In this document: positions 23,432 through 32,688 of the stretch, in pieces | How positions within the stretch are numbered: position 1 is the first letter of the stretch | Layout of the letters: each line of letters opens with the position of its first letter | Source: Rikenellaceae bacterium | GTDB taxonomy: Bacteria; Bacteroidota; Bacteroidia; Bacteroidales; Rikenellaceae | Direction of reading: 5' to 3' | Assembly: GCA_015059845.1 (NCBI GenBank) | Contig: SUZR01000007.1 | Span: 1 to 64,000 of the forward strand | DNA length: 64,000 nt | Made by a program: the position numbers and the translations under genes | Notes under the pieces: generated by a model | Told to the model about the DNA's origin: nothing | What the model saw: the letters and a program-made list of their open reading frames with translations, nothing else | The model's database searches: none

Positions 23432-24168
23432 CGAAGGCTGAAATACAATTTGTTCGTTCTCTGGCAGATAAGCGTGTGCGTGATGCTGAGCGATTGTTCG
23501 TGGCCGAGGGGGATAAACTCATTGGCGAGATTCTGCAATCCTCTCTGCGCGTGAAAAATATCTACGCCTTGGAGGGACACTTCGAGGGTCGTGCCGAGCG
23601 CGTTACGGCAAAGGAGATGGAGCGCATCTCGCAACTCAAAACAGCCTCTACGTCGCTTGCCGTTGTGGAGCAGCCACGCCATAAAACGCCCGCGAAAGCC
23701 CCTGCCGACCGACTGACTTTAGCGTTGGATGGCGTGCAAAATCCGGGTAATCTGGGTACTATCATCCGCCTTGCCGATTGGTTTGGCGTGGAGGATATCT
23801 TCTGCTCGGAGGATACGGCCGACTGCTTTAATCCGAAGGTTGTGCAGGCCACGATGGGAGCTATTCTGCGTGTGAGGGTGCATTACCTGCCGCTGGCCGA
23901 GTTTCTGAGGCGCACGGCTGCGAGCGGGGTGGTCGTTTATGGCACAATGCTCGATGGTGATAATATCTACGATGCAGAGCTCAAGCAGGGCGGCGTTGTG
24001 GTTATGGGTAACGAGGGCAAGGGTGTGAGTGCGGCGTGTGCCGATAACTTCACGCATAAACTCCTGATTCCCGCCTATCCGCCCGAGCGTCAGGGCTCCG
24101 AGTCGCTCAACGTTGCGATGGCTACGGGTATTGTCTGCGCGGAGTTCAGACGCCGTGTAAGGGGTTGA
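23428..24168 (+). CDS. TrmH/SpoU-family RNA 2'-O-methyltransferase
   Basis: A 246-residue SPOUT enzyme. The N-terminal RNA-binding part (RSLADKRVRDAERLFVAEGDKLIGEIL) precedes the catalytic domain with motif 1 LDGVQNPGNLGTIIRLADWFG (about 100-120, Asn105 and Arg114) and the trefoil-knot end VVMGNEGKGVS...LLIPAYP...SLNVAMATGI. It methylates a ribose in rRNA or tRNA using SAM; which one cannot be decided. It overlaps rnz by four bases and ends before a strong terminator. Confidence 0.92.
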   Translation: MTKAEIQFVRSLADKRVRDAERLFVAEGDKLIGEILQSSLRVKNIYALEGHFEGRAERVTAKEMERISQLKTASTSLAVVEQPRHKTPAKAPADRLTLALDGVQNPGNLGTIIRLADWFGVEDIFCSEDTADCFNPKVVQATMGAILRVRVHYLPLAEFLRRTAASGVVVYGTMLDGDNIYDAELKQGGVVVMGNEGKGVSAACADNFTHKLLIPAYPPERQGSESLNVAMATGIVCAEFRRRVRG

Positions 24169-24197
24169 TAACGACTGCAAAAGCTATAAAACAATTA

Positions 24198-24226
24198 AAA
24201 AACGGCTCTTTTGGGCCGTTTTTTTT
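24198..24226 (+). terminator. Terminator of the trxB-rnz-methyltransferase run
   Basis: AAAACGGCTC and GGGCCGTTTT pair with a TTTT loop, followed by at least eight T. Confidence 0.85.
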
Positions 24227-24312
24227 GTGCCGAGGGTATCAAAATCGTCAGAATCAGCTAATAATTGAAAATTATTAGTATATTTGCTGATTGAAAACAT
24301 TGAAATATAGTT

Positions 24313-25410
24313 ATGTCAGATAATAGACTCAAGATAGGAATTACGCAAGGCGACACCAACGGAGTAGGTTGGGAGGTGATTCTCCGCACTTTCGCCGACC
24401 AGCGTATGACGGAGCTTTTTACCCCCGTCATCTATGGCTCGCAGAAGGCCGCCGAGGCCTATATGGCGATGCTCGATGAGGAGGATTACGGAGTGCAGTT
24501 TAATGTGGTGGCTACGTCCGATGAGGCTCGCCGTGGCAAGGTCAATCTTGTAGATACGGGCGACGTGGAGCCCCAGCCGGGTATCCCCTCAGCCGAAGGC
24601 GGTAAGGCTGCAGTACAGGCTTTGGAGGCCGCTGTTGCCGACCTGAAGGAGGGTGCAATTGATGCTATGGTGACCGCTCCGATTGACAAGGAGATGGCGC
24701 AGAACGAGACGTTCAAATATACGGGCCACACCGAGTTTATGGCCGCGCATCTGGAAGGTGAGCCGATGATGATTATGTGCAGCGACCGCCTGCGAGTGGG
24801 TTTGGTTACTATCCATATCCCCGTGGCGGAGGTGAGCCGCAGCATCTCGAAGGAGAAGATTTTGTCTTCGCTCGCCACGTTGCGCCAGACACTCAAGGAG
24901 GATTTCGGTATCGTGGAGCCCCGTATTGCCGTTTTGGCACTTAATCCTCACGCAGGTGAGGGTGGTATGCTCGGCACGGAGGAGCAGGAGATTATCAAGC
25001 CCGCCATTGAGGAGGCCTTCAATGAGGGTACGTTGGCATTTGGTCCCTTCCCCGCAGATGGTCTGTTTGCAGGTGGCGGATATGCCAAGTACGATGCAGT
25101 GTTGGCTATGTACCACGACCAGGGCTTGACGCCGTTCAAGACTCTCTCTCCCGATGGTGTGAATTTTACCGCAGGCCTCTCGGCTGTGCGTACCTCGCCC
25201 GACCACGGCACGGCGTACGACATCGCAGGCAAGGGCATAGCAGATGCGCAGTCGATGCGAAATGCTATATATACCGCAATCGACATCGTTCGCAACCGCG
25301 AGGAGTGGGCCGAGTGGACCGCCAACCCGTTGCAGCGTTTCGAGCGCGACAAGGGCCGCGATGTATCGGTGAAGGATTTGAAGCTGCCTGAGCAGGACGA
25401 GGAGTTATAA
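24313..25410 (+). CDS. pdxA: 4-hydroxythreonine-4-phosphate dehydrogenase
   Basis: A 365-residue NAD-dependent dehydrogenase of pyridoxal 5'-phosphate biosynthesis. Signatures are GITQGDTNGVGWEVI (9-23), TAPIDKE, YTGHTEF, the metal-binding NPHAGEGG, AMYHDQGLTPFK and SPDHGTAYDIAGKG. It acts with PdxJ, which is not adjacent. A TATATTTG -7 box lies at 24279-24286, 27 bases before the ATG. Full length for the Bacteroidetes version. Confidence 0.96.
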   Translation: MSDNRLKIGITQGDTNGVGWEVILRTFADQRMTELFTPVIYGSQKAAEAYMAMLDEEDYGVQFNVVATSDEARRGKVNLVDTGDVEPQPGIPSAEGGKAAVQALEAAVADLKEGAIDAMVTAPIDKEMAQNETFKYTGHTEFMAAHLEGEPMMIMCSDRLRVGLVTIHIPVAEVSRSISKEKILSSLATLRQTLKEDFGIVEPRIAVLALNPHAGEGGMLGTEEQEIIKPAIEEAFNEGTLAFGPFPADGLFAGGGYAKYDAVLAMYHDQGLTPFKTLSPDGVNFTAGLSAVRTSPDHGTAYDIAGKGIADAQSMRNAIYTAIDIVRNREEWAEWTANPLQRFERDKGRDVSVKDLKLPEQDEEL

Positions 25411-25440
25411 ATATTCTTCTTTTTCAAATATTTTTTAGGG

Positions 25441-26268
25441 ATGGATCAAAATAATGTGGTTCGTAATAACTTGTGGACGACTATAATTGAATTGTTTGGT
25501 CTTGTGCTTATTACAAAGTATGCTCGCTTGAGTATTATGTACTTATGTGAATGCGCGCAATATGGAAATGTGGCTAAATTCTTTCAATTGTTATCAAGTT
25601 ATATTGTATCCACATTGATTGTGTTATTATATGTTAAATACGGAGAACGTCGGAATATAACCTCGATGGGATTTTCTACCTCTGGATGGATGAAATCGTA
25701 TATGCAAGGTGCAATAATGGGAATATTATTGATTTCGTGTGTTGCATTTTTGTCTGCTATATTTGGAGAGATAGAGTATAATAGTATAAATAAATCATTC
25801 TCATTAATGCCATTTATGGCTGCTTTGCTTTTGTCAATTATTAATATTAGAGAGGAGGTTATTTTTAGAGGATGGTTTTTGACAACGCCATATAGTACTG
25901 AGAATCCGATTCGAGCGATTGTCGTAGGTTCTGTGATATTTGGGGTAATACACCTTGGGAATGCAAATGTAACGGCATTATCGATTTTGAATCTAATGTT
26001 GTTTAGTGTGCTTCTGTCAGAAATATTCTTAATATTCAAGAATATATGGATTGTTGCTGCTATTCATACTATGTGGAACTTTACGCAGGGGAAGATTCTA
26101 GGATTACCAATAAGTGGAATTCAAGCAAACGTATCATTGTTTGATTTTGATATTGTTCCGAATTCTTTAACAGAAGGGTTTGGTTTAGAGGCAAATATTT
26201 TTACCTTAATAATATTGATAATAGCGGTTATTATTACGACAAAAAAAATAGTATATTTATATCGTTAA
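25441..26268 (+). CDS. CPBP-family intramembrane protease (CAAX/Abi type)
   Basis: A 275-residue protein with about eight membrane segments. The CPBP motif 1 is IREEVIFRGW (about 137-146, paired Glu and Arg), motif 2 VIFGVIHLGN and a final IVAAIHTMWNF supply the histidines. Family members include bacteriocin self-immunity proteins and Abi-type proteases. Base composition is far more AT-rich than flanking pdxA and thrS, pointing to a foreign origin. Substrate unknown. Confidence 0.85.
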   Translation: MDQNNVVRNNLWTTIIELFGLVLITKYARLSIMYLCECAQYGNVAKFFQLLSSYIVSTLIVLLYVKYGERRNITSMGFSTSGWMKSYMQGAIMGILLISCVAFLSAIFGEIEYNSINKSFSLMPFMAALLLSIINIREEVIFRGWFLTTPYSTENPIRAIVVGSVIFGVIHLGNANVTALSILNLMLFSVLLSEIFLIFKNIWIVAAIHTMWNFTQGKILGLPISGIQANVSLFDFDIVPNSLTEGFGLEANIFTLIILIIAVIITTKKIVYLYR

Positions 26269-26365
26269 ACTTGTTAATAGTTAAACTATTTAGTTTGCCC
26301 ATCCCCCAAATAACGGATGAAAGGATTTAAATATTAATGAAATTAAGAAACGATTTGAAAGAATT

Positions 26366-26596
26366 ATGTTAGAGCAAGGAAGACCGCAAAATACGCGAAC
26401 AAATATGGCACTGTGGATATCGGTTGCCGTGTTGTCGGTTTTGGGCCTCGGTGCAAATGTTTACAAGGCAAACACGGGTGAGCCGTTGGAGTGGCCCTCG
26501 ACCATTGCCGAGGTGGTGTGCCTCCTGGCGGCGGGATTGTTTATCTTTGAGAATATCCGTAAAAAGCGCAAGGCGCGTGAAGAAAAAGAGGAGTAA
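26366..26596 (+). CDS. Small two-helix membrane protein
   Basis: A 76-residue hypothetical protein with two predicted membrane helices (WISVAVLSVLGLGANVY, about 14-30, and IAEVVCLLAAGLFIFENI, about 46-63) and a strongly basic-acidic tail (RKKRKAREEKEE). No family is recognised. It is followed 19 bases later by a second small two-helix protein with a similar KREISKEE tail, so the two may act together. Confidence 0.6.
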   Translation: MLEQGRPQNTRTNMALWISVAVLSVLGLGANVYKANTGEPLEWPSTIAEVVCLLAAGLFIFENIRKKRKAREEKEE

Positions 26597-26615
26597 CGCA
26601 TAAAACGGGAGTGTT

Positions 26616-26822
26616 ATGGAGAAGAAAAAAGTGTGGAAACTCAACATCGCGTTGAATTATCTTGTGCTGATATTGGCCATTATTATTGTAGGTTTTAACC
26701 TATACGATTATATCAACTATCGAGAGATTGACTGGTTTTATGCCAGTTTGGGTATTGTTATGATATTCAGTTCAATCTTTAGTATTAGAAATGCCAAGCG
26801 CGAAATTAGTAAAGAGGAGTAA
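26616..26822 (+). CDS. Small two-helix membrane protein
   Basis: A 68-residue hypothetical protein with helices YLVLILAIIIVGFNLY (about 15-30) and YASLGIVMIFSSIFSI (about 41-56). It resembles its upstream neighbour in size and layout, but not clearly in sequence. No family is recognised; it precedes thrS by 83 bases and is probably a separate unit from it. Confidence 0.6.
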   Translation: MEKKKVWKLNIALNYLVLILAIIIVGFNLYDYINYREIDWFYASLGIVMIFSSIFSIRNAKREISKEE

Positions 26823-26836
26823 ATATTAACCGGGCC

Positions 26837-26877
26837 GACGGCCGTATTCCGTCTCGTAATTGTGGAAGCGTCACGAG
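26837..26877 (+). promoter_or_regulatory. thrS leader with two small hairpins
   Basis: GACGG (26837-26841) pairs with CCGTC (26849-26853), and CTCGT (26853-26857) pairs with ACGAG (26873-26877); the two stems share one base and may compete. They lie 29 bases before the thrS start. In E. coli thrS is controlled by tRNA-like leader stems; similar use here is only a guess. Confidence 0.3.
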
Positions 26878-26905
26878 GCTCAAATATAAAATTTAAATAA
26901 CAATT

Positions 26906-28852
26906 ATGATTAAAATCACTTTTCCTGATGGCAATGTTAAGGAGTTTGCCAAGGGAACAACAGCTTACCAAGTAGCCGAGAGCATCAGCCCTCGTTTAGC
27001 TGCCGACTGTCTGGCCGCTTCGGTAAATGATGCAACGGTCGATATGGGCCGTGCAATCGAAGAGGACGCAACAATTAAGTTCTTCAAGTGGGACGACGCC
27101 GAGGGCAAGCACGCCTTCTGGCACACATCATCACACCTTTTGGCCGAGGCCTTGCAGAGCCTCTATCCGGGCATTAAGTTCGGTATCGGTCCCGCTATTG
27201 AGAATGGTTTCTACTATGACGTAGATTCTCCCACCCCCATCACCGAGGCTGACCTGCCCGTTATCGAGAAGAAGATGCAGGAGCTGGCTCGTGGAAAGGA
27301 GGAGTTGGTGCGTTCGGAGGTCTCTAAGGCCGAGGCGCTTAAGACCTTTACCGAGAAGGGCGACCAGTACAAGGTGGAGCTTATCCAGGATTTGGAGGAT
27401 GGCACCATCTCATTCTATACAAATGGCGATTTCACCGACCTTTGCCGCGGTCCGCATATCCCCAATACAGGTGTTATCAAGGCTGTTAAGCTTACATCTG
27501 TTGCAGGTGCTTACTGGCGCGGTAATGAGAAGAACAAGATGCTTACCCGTATCTACGGCGTATCGTTCCCCAAGAAGTCTATGCTCGACGAGTATCTGGC
27601 TATGATTGAGGAGGCTAAGAAGCGTGACCACCGTAAGTTGGGTAAGGATTTGGAGTTGTTTATGTTCTCACAGCGCGTAGGTCAGGGTCTGCCTATGTGG
27701 TTGCCGAAGGGTGCCGAGTTGCGCGACCGTCTGGAGCGTTTCTTGCGCCAGATTCAGAAGGATTACGGCTATCAGCAGGTTATCACTCCGCACATCGGTA
27801 ACAAGGATTTGTACGTTACCTCTGGCCACTACGCAAAGTATGGCAAGGACTCGTTCCAGCCTATCCACACGCCGTTCGAGGGTGAGGAGTACTTGCTCAA
27901 GCCTATGAACTGCCCACACCACTGCGAGATTTACCGTTCAAAGCCCCGCTCATATAAGGACCTCCCCGTTCGTTTGGCGGAGTTCGGTACCGTATATCGT
28001 TACGAGCAGTCGGGTGAGTTGCACGGCCTGACACGTGTGCGTAGCTTTACACAGGACGATGCTCACCTCTTCGTACGCCCCGACCAGCTGTTGGAGGAGT
28101 TCGAGAAGGTTATCGACATCGTGCTCTACATCTTCCGCACGTTGAAGTTCGACAACTATACAGCACAGATTTCATTGCGTGACCCCAACAACACCGAGAA
28201 GTATATCGGCTCGGACGAGAATTGGGAGAAGGCCGAGGGCGCTATCATTCAGGCTTGTAAGGAGAAGGGCTTGAACACCACCGTTGAGCTTGGTGAGGCT
28301 GCGTTCTATGGTCCTAAGCTGGACTTTATGGTTAAGGATGCTCTGGGCCGTAGCTGGCAGTTGGGTACAATTCAGGTTGACTACAACCTTCCTGAGCGTT
28401 TCGACCTTACATATAAGGGCAACGACGATAAGTTGCATCGCCCGATTATGATTCACCGCGCACCGTTCGGCTCTATGGAGCGTTTCGTAGCCGTATTGTT
28501 GGAGCACACCGCAGGTAAGTTCCCCTTGTGGCTCACTCCCGACCAGGCAGTTATCCTGCCCATCTCGGAGAAGTTTAACGACTACGCTAACGACGTAGCT
28601 AAGCGTCTTGCGAAGTCTGACGTGCGCGTTCAGGTTGACGAGCGTAACGAGAAGATTGGCCGTAAGATTCGTGACAACGAGTTGAAGCGTATCCCCTTCT
28701 TGTTGATTGTAGGTGAGAAGGAGGCCGCCGAGGGCAAGGTGTCAGTTCGCGTTCAGGGCGAGGGTGATAAGGGTGCTATGACCGTCGAGGAGTTCGCAGC
28801 ACACATCACATCACTCGTTGAGGCTGAGATTGAAGCAAACAAAATGGAGTAA
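26906..28852 (+). CDS. thrS: Threonyl-tRNA synthetase
   Basis: A 648-residue class II synthetase: TGS domain (1-60), editing domain with the zinc-like [11 protein letters not shown] (about 73-83) and [17 protein letters not shown], catalytic domain with [13 protein letters not shown] (Cys about 336), [23 protein letters not shown] and a C-terminal anticodon-binding domain ([12 protein letters not shown]). It charges tRNA-Thr and edits Ser-tRNA-Thr. Full length. infC follows at 41 bases, the usual partner. Confidence 0.97.
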   Translation: MIKITFPDGNVKEFAKGTTAYQVAESISPRLAADCLAASVNDATVDMGRAIEEDATIKFFKWDDAEGKHAFWHTSSHLLAEALQSLYPGIKFGIGPAIENGFYYDVDSPTPITEADLPVIEKKMQELARGKEELVRSEVSKAEALKTFTEKGDQYKVELIQDLEDGTISFYTNGDFTDLCRGPHIPNTGVIKAVKLTSVAGAYWRGNEKNKMLTRIYGVSFPKKSMLDEYLAMIEEAKKRDHRKLGKDLELFMFSQRVGQGLPMWLPKGAELRDRLERFLRQIQKDYGYQQVITPHIGNKDLYVTSGHYAKYGKDSFQPIHTPFEGEEYLLKPMNCPHHCEIYRSKPRSYKDLPVRLAEFGTVYRYEQSGELHGLTRVRSFTQDDAHLFVRPDQLLEEFEKVIDIVLYIFRTLKFDNYTAQISLRDPNNTEKYIGSDENWEKAEGAIIQACKEKGLNTTVELGEAAFYGPKLDFMVKDALGRSWQLGTIQVDYNLPERFDLTYKGNDDKLHRPIMIHRAPFGSMERFVAVLLEHTAGKFPLWLTPDQAVILPISEKFNDYANDVAKRLAKSDVRVQVDERNEKIGRKIRDNELKRIPFLLIVGEKEAAEGKVSVRVQGEGDKGAMTVEEFAAHITSLVEAEIEANKME

Positions 28853-28893
28853 TACTCCGCAACTAACATAAGTTAAACAAACAACTAATTAAT

Positions 28894-29499
28894 TTGGCAA
28901 TTACACAAAAACCGTTTCCGCCACGTCCGATGAACGGCGGTAACAAGCCTCAGCAGCAGGGAATGCGAGGCCGACGCGTAGAGAAAGAGAATCCCAACCG
29001 TATCAACAACGAGATTACGGCACCTATGGTGCGTATCGTTGGTGAGAACGTAGAGCCCAATTTGGTGGTGCCCATCAAGCAGGCACTCGCTATGGCAGAT
29101 GAGATGGAGTTGGACCTCATTGAAATCTCTCCCAATGCCGAGCCGCCCGTATGCCGCATTGCCGACTATCAGAAGTTCCTCTACCAGCAGAAGCGTAAGG
29201 CTAAGGAGATTAAGGCTAAGCAGGTGAAGGTTGTTGTTAAGGAGATTCGTTTTGGTCCGCAGACCGACGACCACGACTACAACTTCAAACTCAAGCACGC
29301 CGAGAACTTCATCAAGGAGGGTGCTAAGGTTAAGGCTTCGGTATTCTTCCGCGGTCGTTCTATCGTCTTCAAGGAGCAGGGCGAGATTCTATTGTTGCGT
29401 TTCGCTACCGATTTGGAGGAGATCGCAAAGGTGGAGCTTATGCCTAAGCTCGATGGTAAGAAGATGAATATGATTCTTGCCCCCAAAAGCAAGAAGTAG
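28894..29499 (+). CDS. infC: Translation initiation factor IF-3, non-ATG start
   Basis: A 201-residue IF-3: [45 protein letters not shown], then [17 protein letters not shown] and [16 protein letters not shown]. It keeps subunits apart and proofreads the start codon. No ATG fits the N-terminus: candidates are TTG at 28894 (used here), ATT at 28888 or ATT at 28900; the first in-frame ATG is residue 13. A rare start is the known basis of IF-3 self-control in E. coli (AUU). It has an N-terminal Pro/Gly/Gln-rich extension. rpmI and rplT, which usually follow, are absent. Confidence 0.95.
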   Translation: MAITQKPFPPRPMNGGNKPQQQGMRGRRVEKENPNRINNEITAPMVRIVGENVEPNLVVPIKQALAMADEMELDLIEISPNAEPPVCRIADYQKFLYQQKRKAKEIKAKQVKVVVKEIRFGPQTDDHDYNFKLKHAENFIKEGAKVKASVFFRGRSIVFKEQGEILLLRFATDLEEIAKVELMPKLDGKKMNMILAPKSKK

Positions 29500-29530
29500 A
29501 GGCTAACCAATATTTTTATCCGTTTTCGGG

Positions 29531-29562
29531 GGTCGGAGTGCCGACCTCCGAATCGGATTTTT
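29531..29562 (+). terminator. Terminator after infC
   Basis: GGTCGG (29531-29536) pairs with CCGACC (29541-29546); a second small stem TCCGA/TCGGA follows and ends in five T. Confidence 0.6.
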
Positions 29563-29570
29563 GCTTATAT

Positions 29571-30536
29571 ATGAATTTTTCGGATAAGATATTTTCTATC
29601 TCTGCGGATGTCGAGTTCGAGGCTGCGGCGCTGGAGTTGTTCCGCGTGCAGGCTGCCACGTGCCCTCCATATAGGGAGTATGTGGAGTTGCTTGGCGTAG
29701 ATGCGCAGTCCGTTACGCGCATTGAGAATATCCCGTTTCTGCCGATTGAGTTTTTCAAGTGGCGGGATGTCTATTGCGGTGAGGGCAAGCCTGAGAAGGT
29801 CTTTACCTCAAGCAATACGGGTGGCACTGTCGCCTCACGTCATATGATGCAGAGCCTTGCGATGTACGAGAGGGCCTTTACGGCAGCCTTCGAGCAGTTT
29901 TACGGTGCAGCAGAGGGGTGGAGTATCTATGGCCTTCTGCCGAATTATCTGCAACGCGAGGGCTCATCGCTGGTCTATATGGTCGATAGGTTGATTGAGC
30001 GTTGCGGGTCGGGGGGCTTCTATCTTGATGAATACGAGAAACTTATCGCTGATATGGCTGCCGATGTGAAGCCGAAGATTCTGCTTGGCGTAAGCTACGC
30101 TCTGTGGGATTTGGCCGAGCAGTATGCCCCCAAGCTGGAGAATACCATCGTTATGGAGACGGGCGGTATGAAGGGTCAGCGTGAGGAGCTGCCGAAGGCG
30201 GCGTTTCATAGGATTCTCACCGAGGCTTTTGGCGTGGAGAAGATTCACTCGGAGTATGGTATGGCGGAGCTAACATCGCAGGCCTACTCGTCGGGTGATG
30301 GTGTTTTTCGTGCTCCGAAGTGGATGCGTGTGCTGACACGCGATGTGAATAATCCGTTGAAGATTTTGCTCGCAGGCTCGCGTGGAGCGGTGAGTATCAT
30401 CGATTTAGCAAACATCTCGTCTTGTGCTTTTATAGCTACGCAGGATGTGGGACGCACCTTCGAGGATGGCTCATTCACCATCGAGGGACGTCTGTCGGGC
30501 GCCGATATCAGAGGTTGTAATCTTTTAGTGCAGTAG
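29571..30536 (+). CDS. LuxE/PaaK-type acyl-activating enzyme
   Basis: A 321-residue protein starting MNFSDKIF. Features of the LuxE/acyl-protein synthetase family: FLPIEFFKWRDVYCG, the adenylate-forming T/S-rich loop VFTSSNTGGTVASRHM (about 82-97), MTGGMKGQREELPKA-type METGGMKGQ and HSEYGMAELTSQAYS. It would activate or transfer an acyl group, often in surface-polysaccharide or lipid loci. The start at 29571 is taken since an upstream ATG at 29538 lies in the terminator of infC. A cytidylyltransferase gene follows one base after the stop. Confidence 0.8.
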   Translation: MNFSDKIFSISADVEFEAAALELFRVQAATCPPYREYVELLGVDAQSVTRIENIPFLPIEFFKWRDVYCGEGKPEKVFTSSNTGGTVASRHMMQSLAMYERAFTAAFEQFYGAAEGWSIYGLLPNYLQREGSSLVYMVDRLIERCGSGGFYLDEYEKLIADMAADVKPKILLGVSYALWDLAEQYAPKLENTIVMETGGMKGQREELPKAAFHRILTEAFGVEKIHSEYGMAELTSQAYSSGDGVFRAPKWMRVLTRDVNNPLKILLAGSRGAVSIIDLANISSCAFIATQDVGRTFEDGSFTIEGRLSGADIRGCNLLVQ

Positions 30537-30537
30537 G

Positions 30538-31188
30538 ATGAAAAAAGTAGCATTTGTGCCAATCAGGCTTAATAGCCAGCGTGTCGAGGGCAAGAACCTG
30601 CGTCTGCTGGGAGGTCGTCCGCTGATGACCTACCTGCTCGGGAGCCTTGTCGCCGCGAAGAATATCGACAAGGTTTATGTATATTGCAGTAATCCAGCTA
30701 TTTGTGAGTATCTGCCCGAGGGTGTCGAGTTCTTGCAGCGCGATGAGCGCCTGGACTCTAATACTACGCTCGGCGAGGAGATTTACGACGCCTTCACCGC
30801 GCAGGTTGAGGCCGATGTATATATCCTTGCGCACGCAACATCGCCTTTTATCCGCACTGCCACCATCGAGGATGCCGTAGCGCGTGTGGAGAGTGGCGAG
30901 TACGACTCAGCCTTCAGCGCTGAGCGTGTGCAGACCTTCGCCTGGTGGGAGGGTAAGCCGCTGAACTACTCGCTTGAGCATATCCCCCGCACACAGGATT
31001 TGGAGCCTGTGTATGTCGAAACCTCGGCTTTCTTCATCTTCCGCAAGGAGGTGTGGCGCACGCTGCATCGCCGCATTGGTGAGCGACCTTATACGGCCGT
31101 TACCGACCGCATAGAGAGTATGGATATAGATAATCCCGACGATTTCCTGCTGGCCGAGGCCATAGTAGCAGCAAAACTCAATAAATAA
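30538..31188 (+). CDS. Acylneuraminate-type cytidylyltransferase
   Basis: A 216-residue nucleotidyltransferase of the CMP-sugar synthetase (NeuA/KdsB) family: FVPIRLNSQRVEGKNLRLLGGRPLM (6-30), YILAHATSPFIRTATIEDAV and MDIDNPDDFLLAEA (metal-binding). It would make a CMP-activated acidic sugar for surface glycans. With the preceding acyl-activating gene it forms a pair one base apart. The exact sugar is not decided by sequence alone. Confidence 0.85.
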   Translation: MKKVAFVPIRLNSQRVEGKNLRLLGGRPLMTYLLGSLVAAKNIDKVYVYCSNPAICEYLPEGVEFLQRDERLDSNTTLGEEIYDAFTAQVEADVYILAHATSPFIRTATIEDAVARVESGEYDSAFSAERVQTFAWWEGKPLNYSLEHIPRTQDLEPVYVETSAFFIFRKEVWRTLHRRIGERPYTAVTDRIESMDIDNPDDFLLAEAIVAAKLNK

Positions 31189-31206
31189 CCTAAAAATATT
31201 ACTACG

Positions 31207-32505
31207 ATGAGACGCTTTTTATTATTGTTGGTTGCCATAGTTGCAACAATCAATATCTACGCACAACCCAAGCAGACAATCATCTCGGTTGCGGTAGCAC
31301 CTGAGAATACCGATTGGCAGTATGAGTGCGGAGATGATGTAACATTCTCGCTCGCAGTTAATAAGGCTGGAATCCCATTGAAGGATGCTACCATCTATTA
31401 CGAGATTTCGGAGGATATGCAGAAGCCCCATAAAAAGGGCAACCTTACGCTTGAGGATGGCACGATGAAGATTAACGCAGGCTCGATGAAGCGCCCCGGT
31501 TTCCTGCGCCTGAGAGTGTGGGCTACGCACGAGGGTATCCGCTATGTCGGCACGGCAACGGCGGGCTTCGATATCGATAAGATTGAGCCTACAACCTCTG
31601 CGCCCAAGGATTTCGATGAGTTTTGGGCTAAGGCGTTGGCCGACAATAATAAGTTGGAGATGTTGCCCGAGCTGGAGCTCGTGCCCGAGAAATGTACTCC
31701 GAAGGTGAAGGTCTATTCGGCAAGTTTCCAGAATCTGCGCAACGGTTGCCGTATGTATGGAACGATGTGCGTGCCTGCCACAATGAAGGAGGGTGACAAG
31801 CTCCCCGCCATTCTGATTGTGCCGGGTGCTGGTTGTCGTGCCCGTACAGGTTTCTACACCGAGGCGGAGCAGGGATTTGTTACGCTGGAGTTGGGTATCA
31901 ACCATATTCCTACCGTTATGGGTGACGAGATTTACGCCCAGCTCAAGGCGGGAATGATGAACGAGTACCAGTTCTACAATATGGACGACAAGGATAAATA
32001 TGTCTATAAAGGTATATATGTAGGTTGCGCTCGCGCCGTAGATTTCCTAGCTGGATTGGATTTCGTTGACGAGAATCGTATTGGTGTGACGGGCGGCTCG
32101 CAGGGTGGAGCGTTGTCTATCACCACAGCCGTTTTGAATCCTAAGGTGAAGTGCTTGGCAGCCTTCTATCCCGCATTGGCCGATATGACAGGTTATCTGT
32201 ATGGCCGTGGTGGTGGCTGGCCTCACGCCTTCCGCGATGGTTATATGGCCACCAAGGAGCGTATCGAGACTTCGCGTTATTATGATGTGGCAAACTTCGC
32301 TCGCAAGGTTAATGTGCCTGTCTTCTACTCATACGGCTTCAACGATATGACCTGCTGTCCTACCTCGACAACGGCAGCCTACAATGCTATTCCTACGGCT
32401 GATAAGGAGCGTTGGATTGTTCCCGAGATTGAGCACTGGACTTATCCTGAGCAGCAGACTGCTCGCTCGAAGTGGATGATGGAGCAGTTAAAGAATATAA
32501 AATAG
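31207..32505 (+). CDS. Secreted acetyl xylan esterase / cephalosporin-C deacetylase family
   Basis: A 432-residue exported alpha/beta hydrolase. Signal peptide MRRFLLLLVAIVATINIYAQ (1-20), an N-terminal beta-sandwich, then the AXE1 domain: nucleophile elbow GVTGGSQGGALSI (Ser about 297), RTGFYTEAEQ, VFYSYGFNDMTCCPTSTTAAYNA (acid Asp) and IEHWTYP (His). Such enzymes remove acetyl groups from polysaccharides. It lies 18 bases behind the cytidylyltransferase but has different function, so co-transcription may be incidental. A long-hairpin repeat follows. Confidence 0.88.
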   Translation: MRRFLLLLVAIVATINIYAQPKQTIISVAVAPENTDWQYECGDDVTFSLAVNKAGIPLKDATIYYEISEDMQKPHKKGNLTLEDGTMKINAGSMKRPGFLRLRVWATHEGIRYVGTATAGFDIDKIEPTTSAPKDFDEFWAKALADNNKLEMLPELELVPEKCTPKVKVYSASFQNLRNGCRMYGTMCVPATMKEGDKLPAILIVPGAGCRARTGFYTEAEQGFVTLELGINHIPTVMGDEIYAQLKAGMMNEYQFYNMDDKDKYVYKGIYVGCARAVDFLAGLDFVDENRIGVTGGSQGGALSITTAVLNPKVKCLAAFYPALADMTGYLYGRGGGWPHAFRDGYMATKERIETSRYYDVANFARKVNVPVFYSYGFNDMTCCPTSTTAAYNAIPTADKERWIVPEIEHWTYPEQQTARSKWMMEQLKNIK

Positions 32506-32512
32506 CTAAACG

Positions 32513-32635
32513 AGAAATTGTATAGCAATGCTCTTTCGGCATCTGGCTTGCCCTCGAAATGCTCATTTACGAAGAGTAAACTGCGCTTTCTCGGTCTGCG
32601 ACCAGCTTCAAAATAGCTATTGCTATACAATTTCT
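32513..32635. repeat. Long-hairpin intergenic repeat, copy 2 (best preserved)
   Basis: A 123-base palindrome with perfect 17-base ends, AGAAATTGTATAGCAAT (32513-32529) and its complement (32619-32635). The inner halves pair too: CTGGCTTGCCCTCGAAATGC with GCGCTTTCTCGG...GACCAG, and TCATTTAC with GTAAAC. Single strands would form one long hairpin. Same family as the copies behind gcvP, rplI and adk. Confidence 0.75.
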
Positions 32636-32648
32636 AATATGTGCAAGT

Positions 32649-32686
32649 AAAAAAATAGGTTGCCCAACGCGGGCAACCTATTTTTT
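32649..32686. terminator. Bidirectional terminator between the esterase and rsmG
   Basis: AAAAAATAGGTTGCCC and GGGCAACCTATTTTTT pair around AACGC, with A and T runs on either side, between convergent genes. Confidence 0.9.
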
Positions 32687-32688
32687 AT

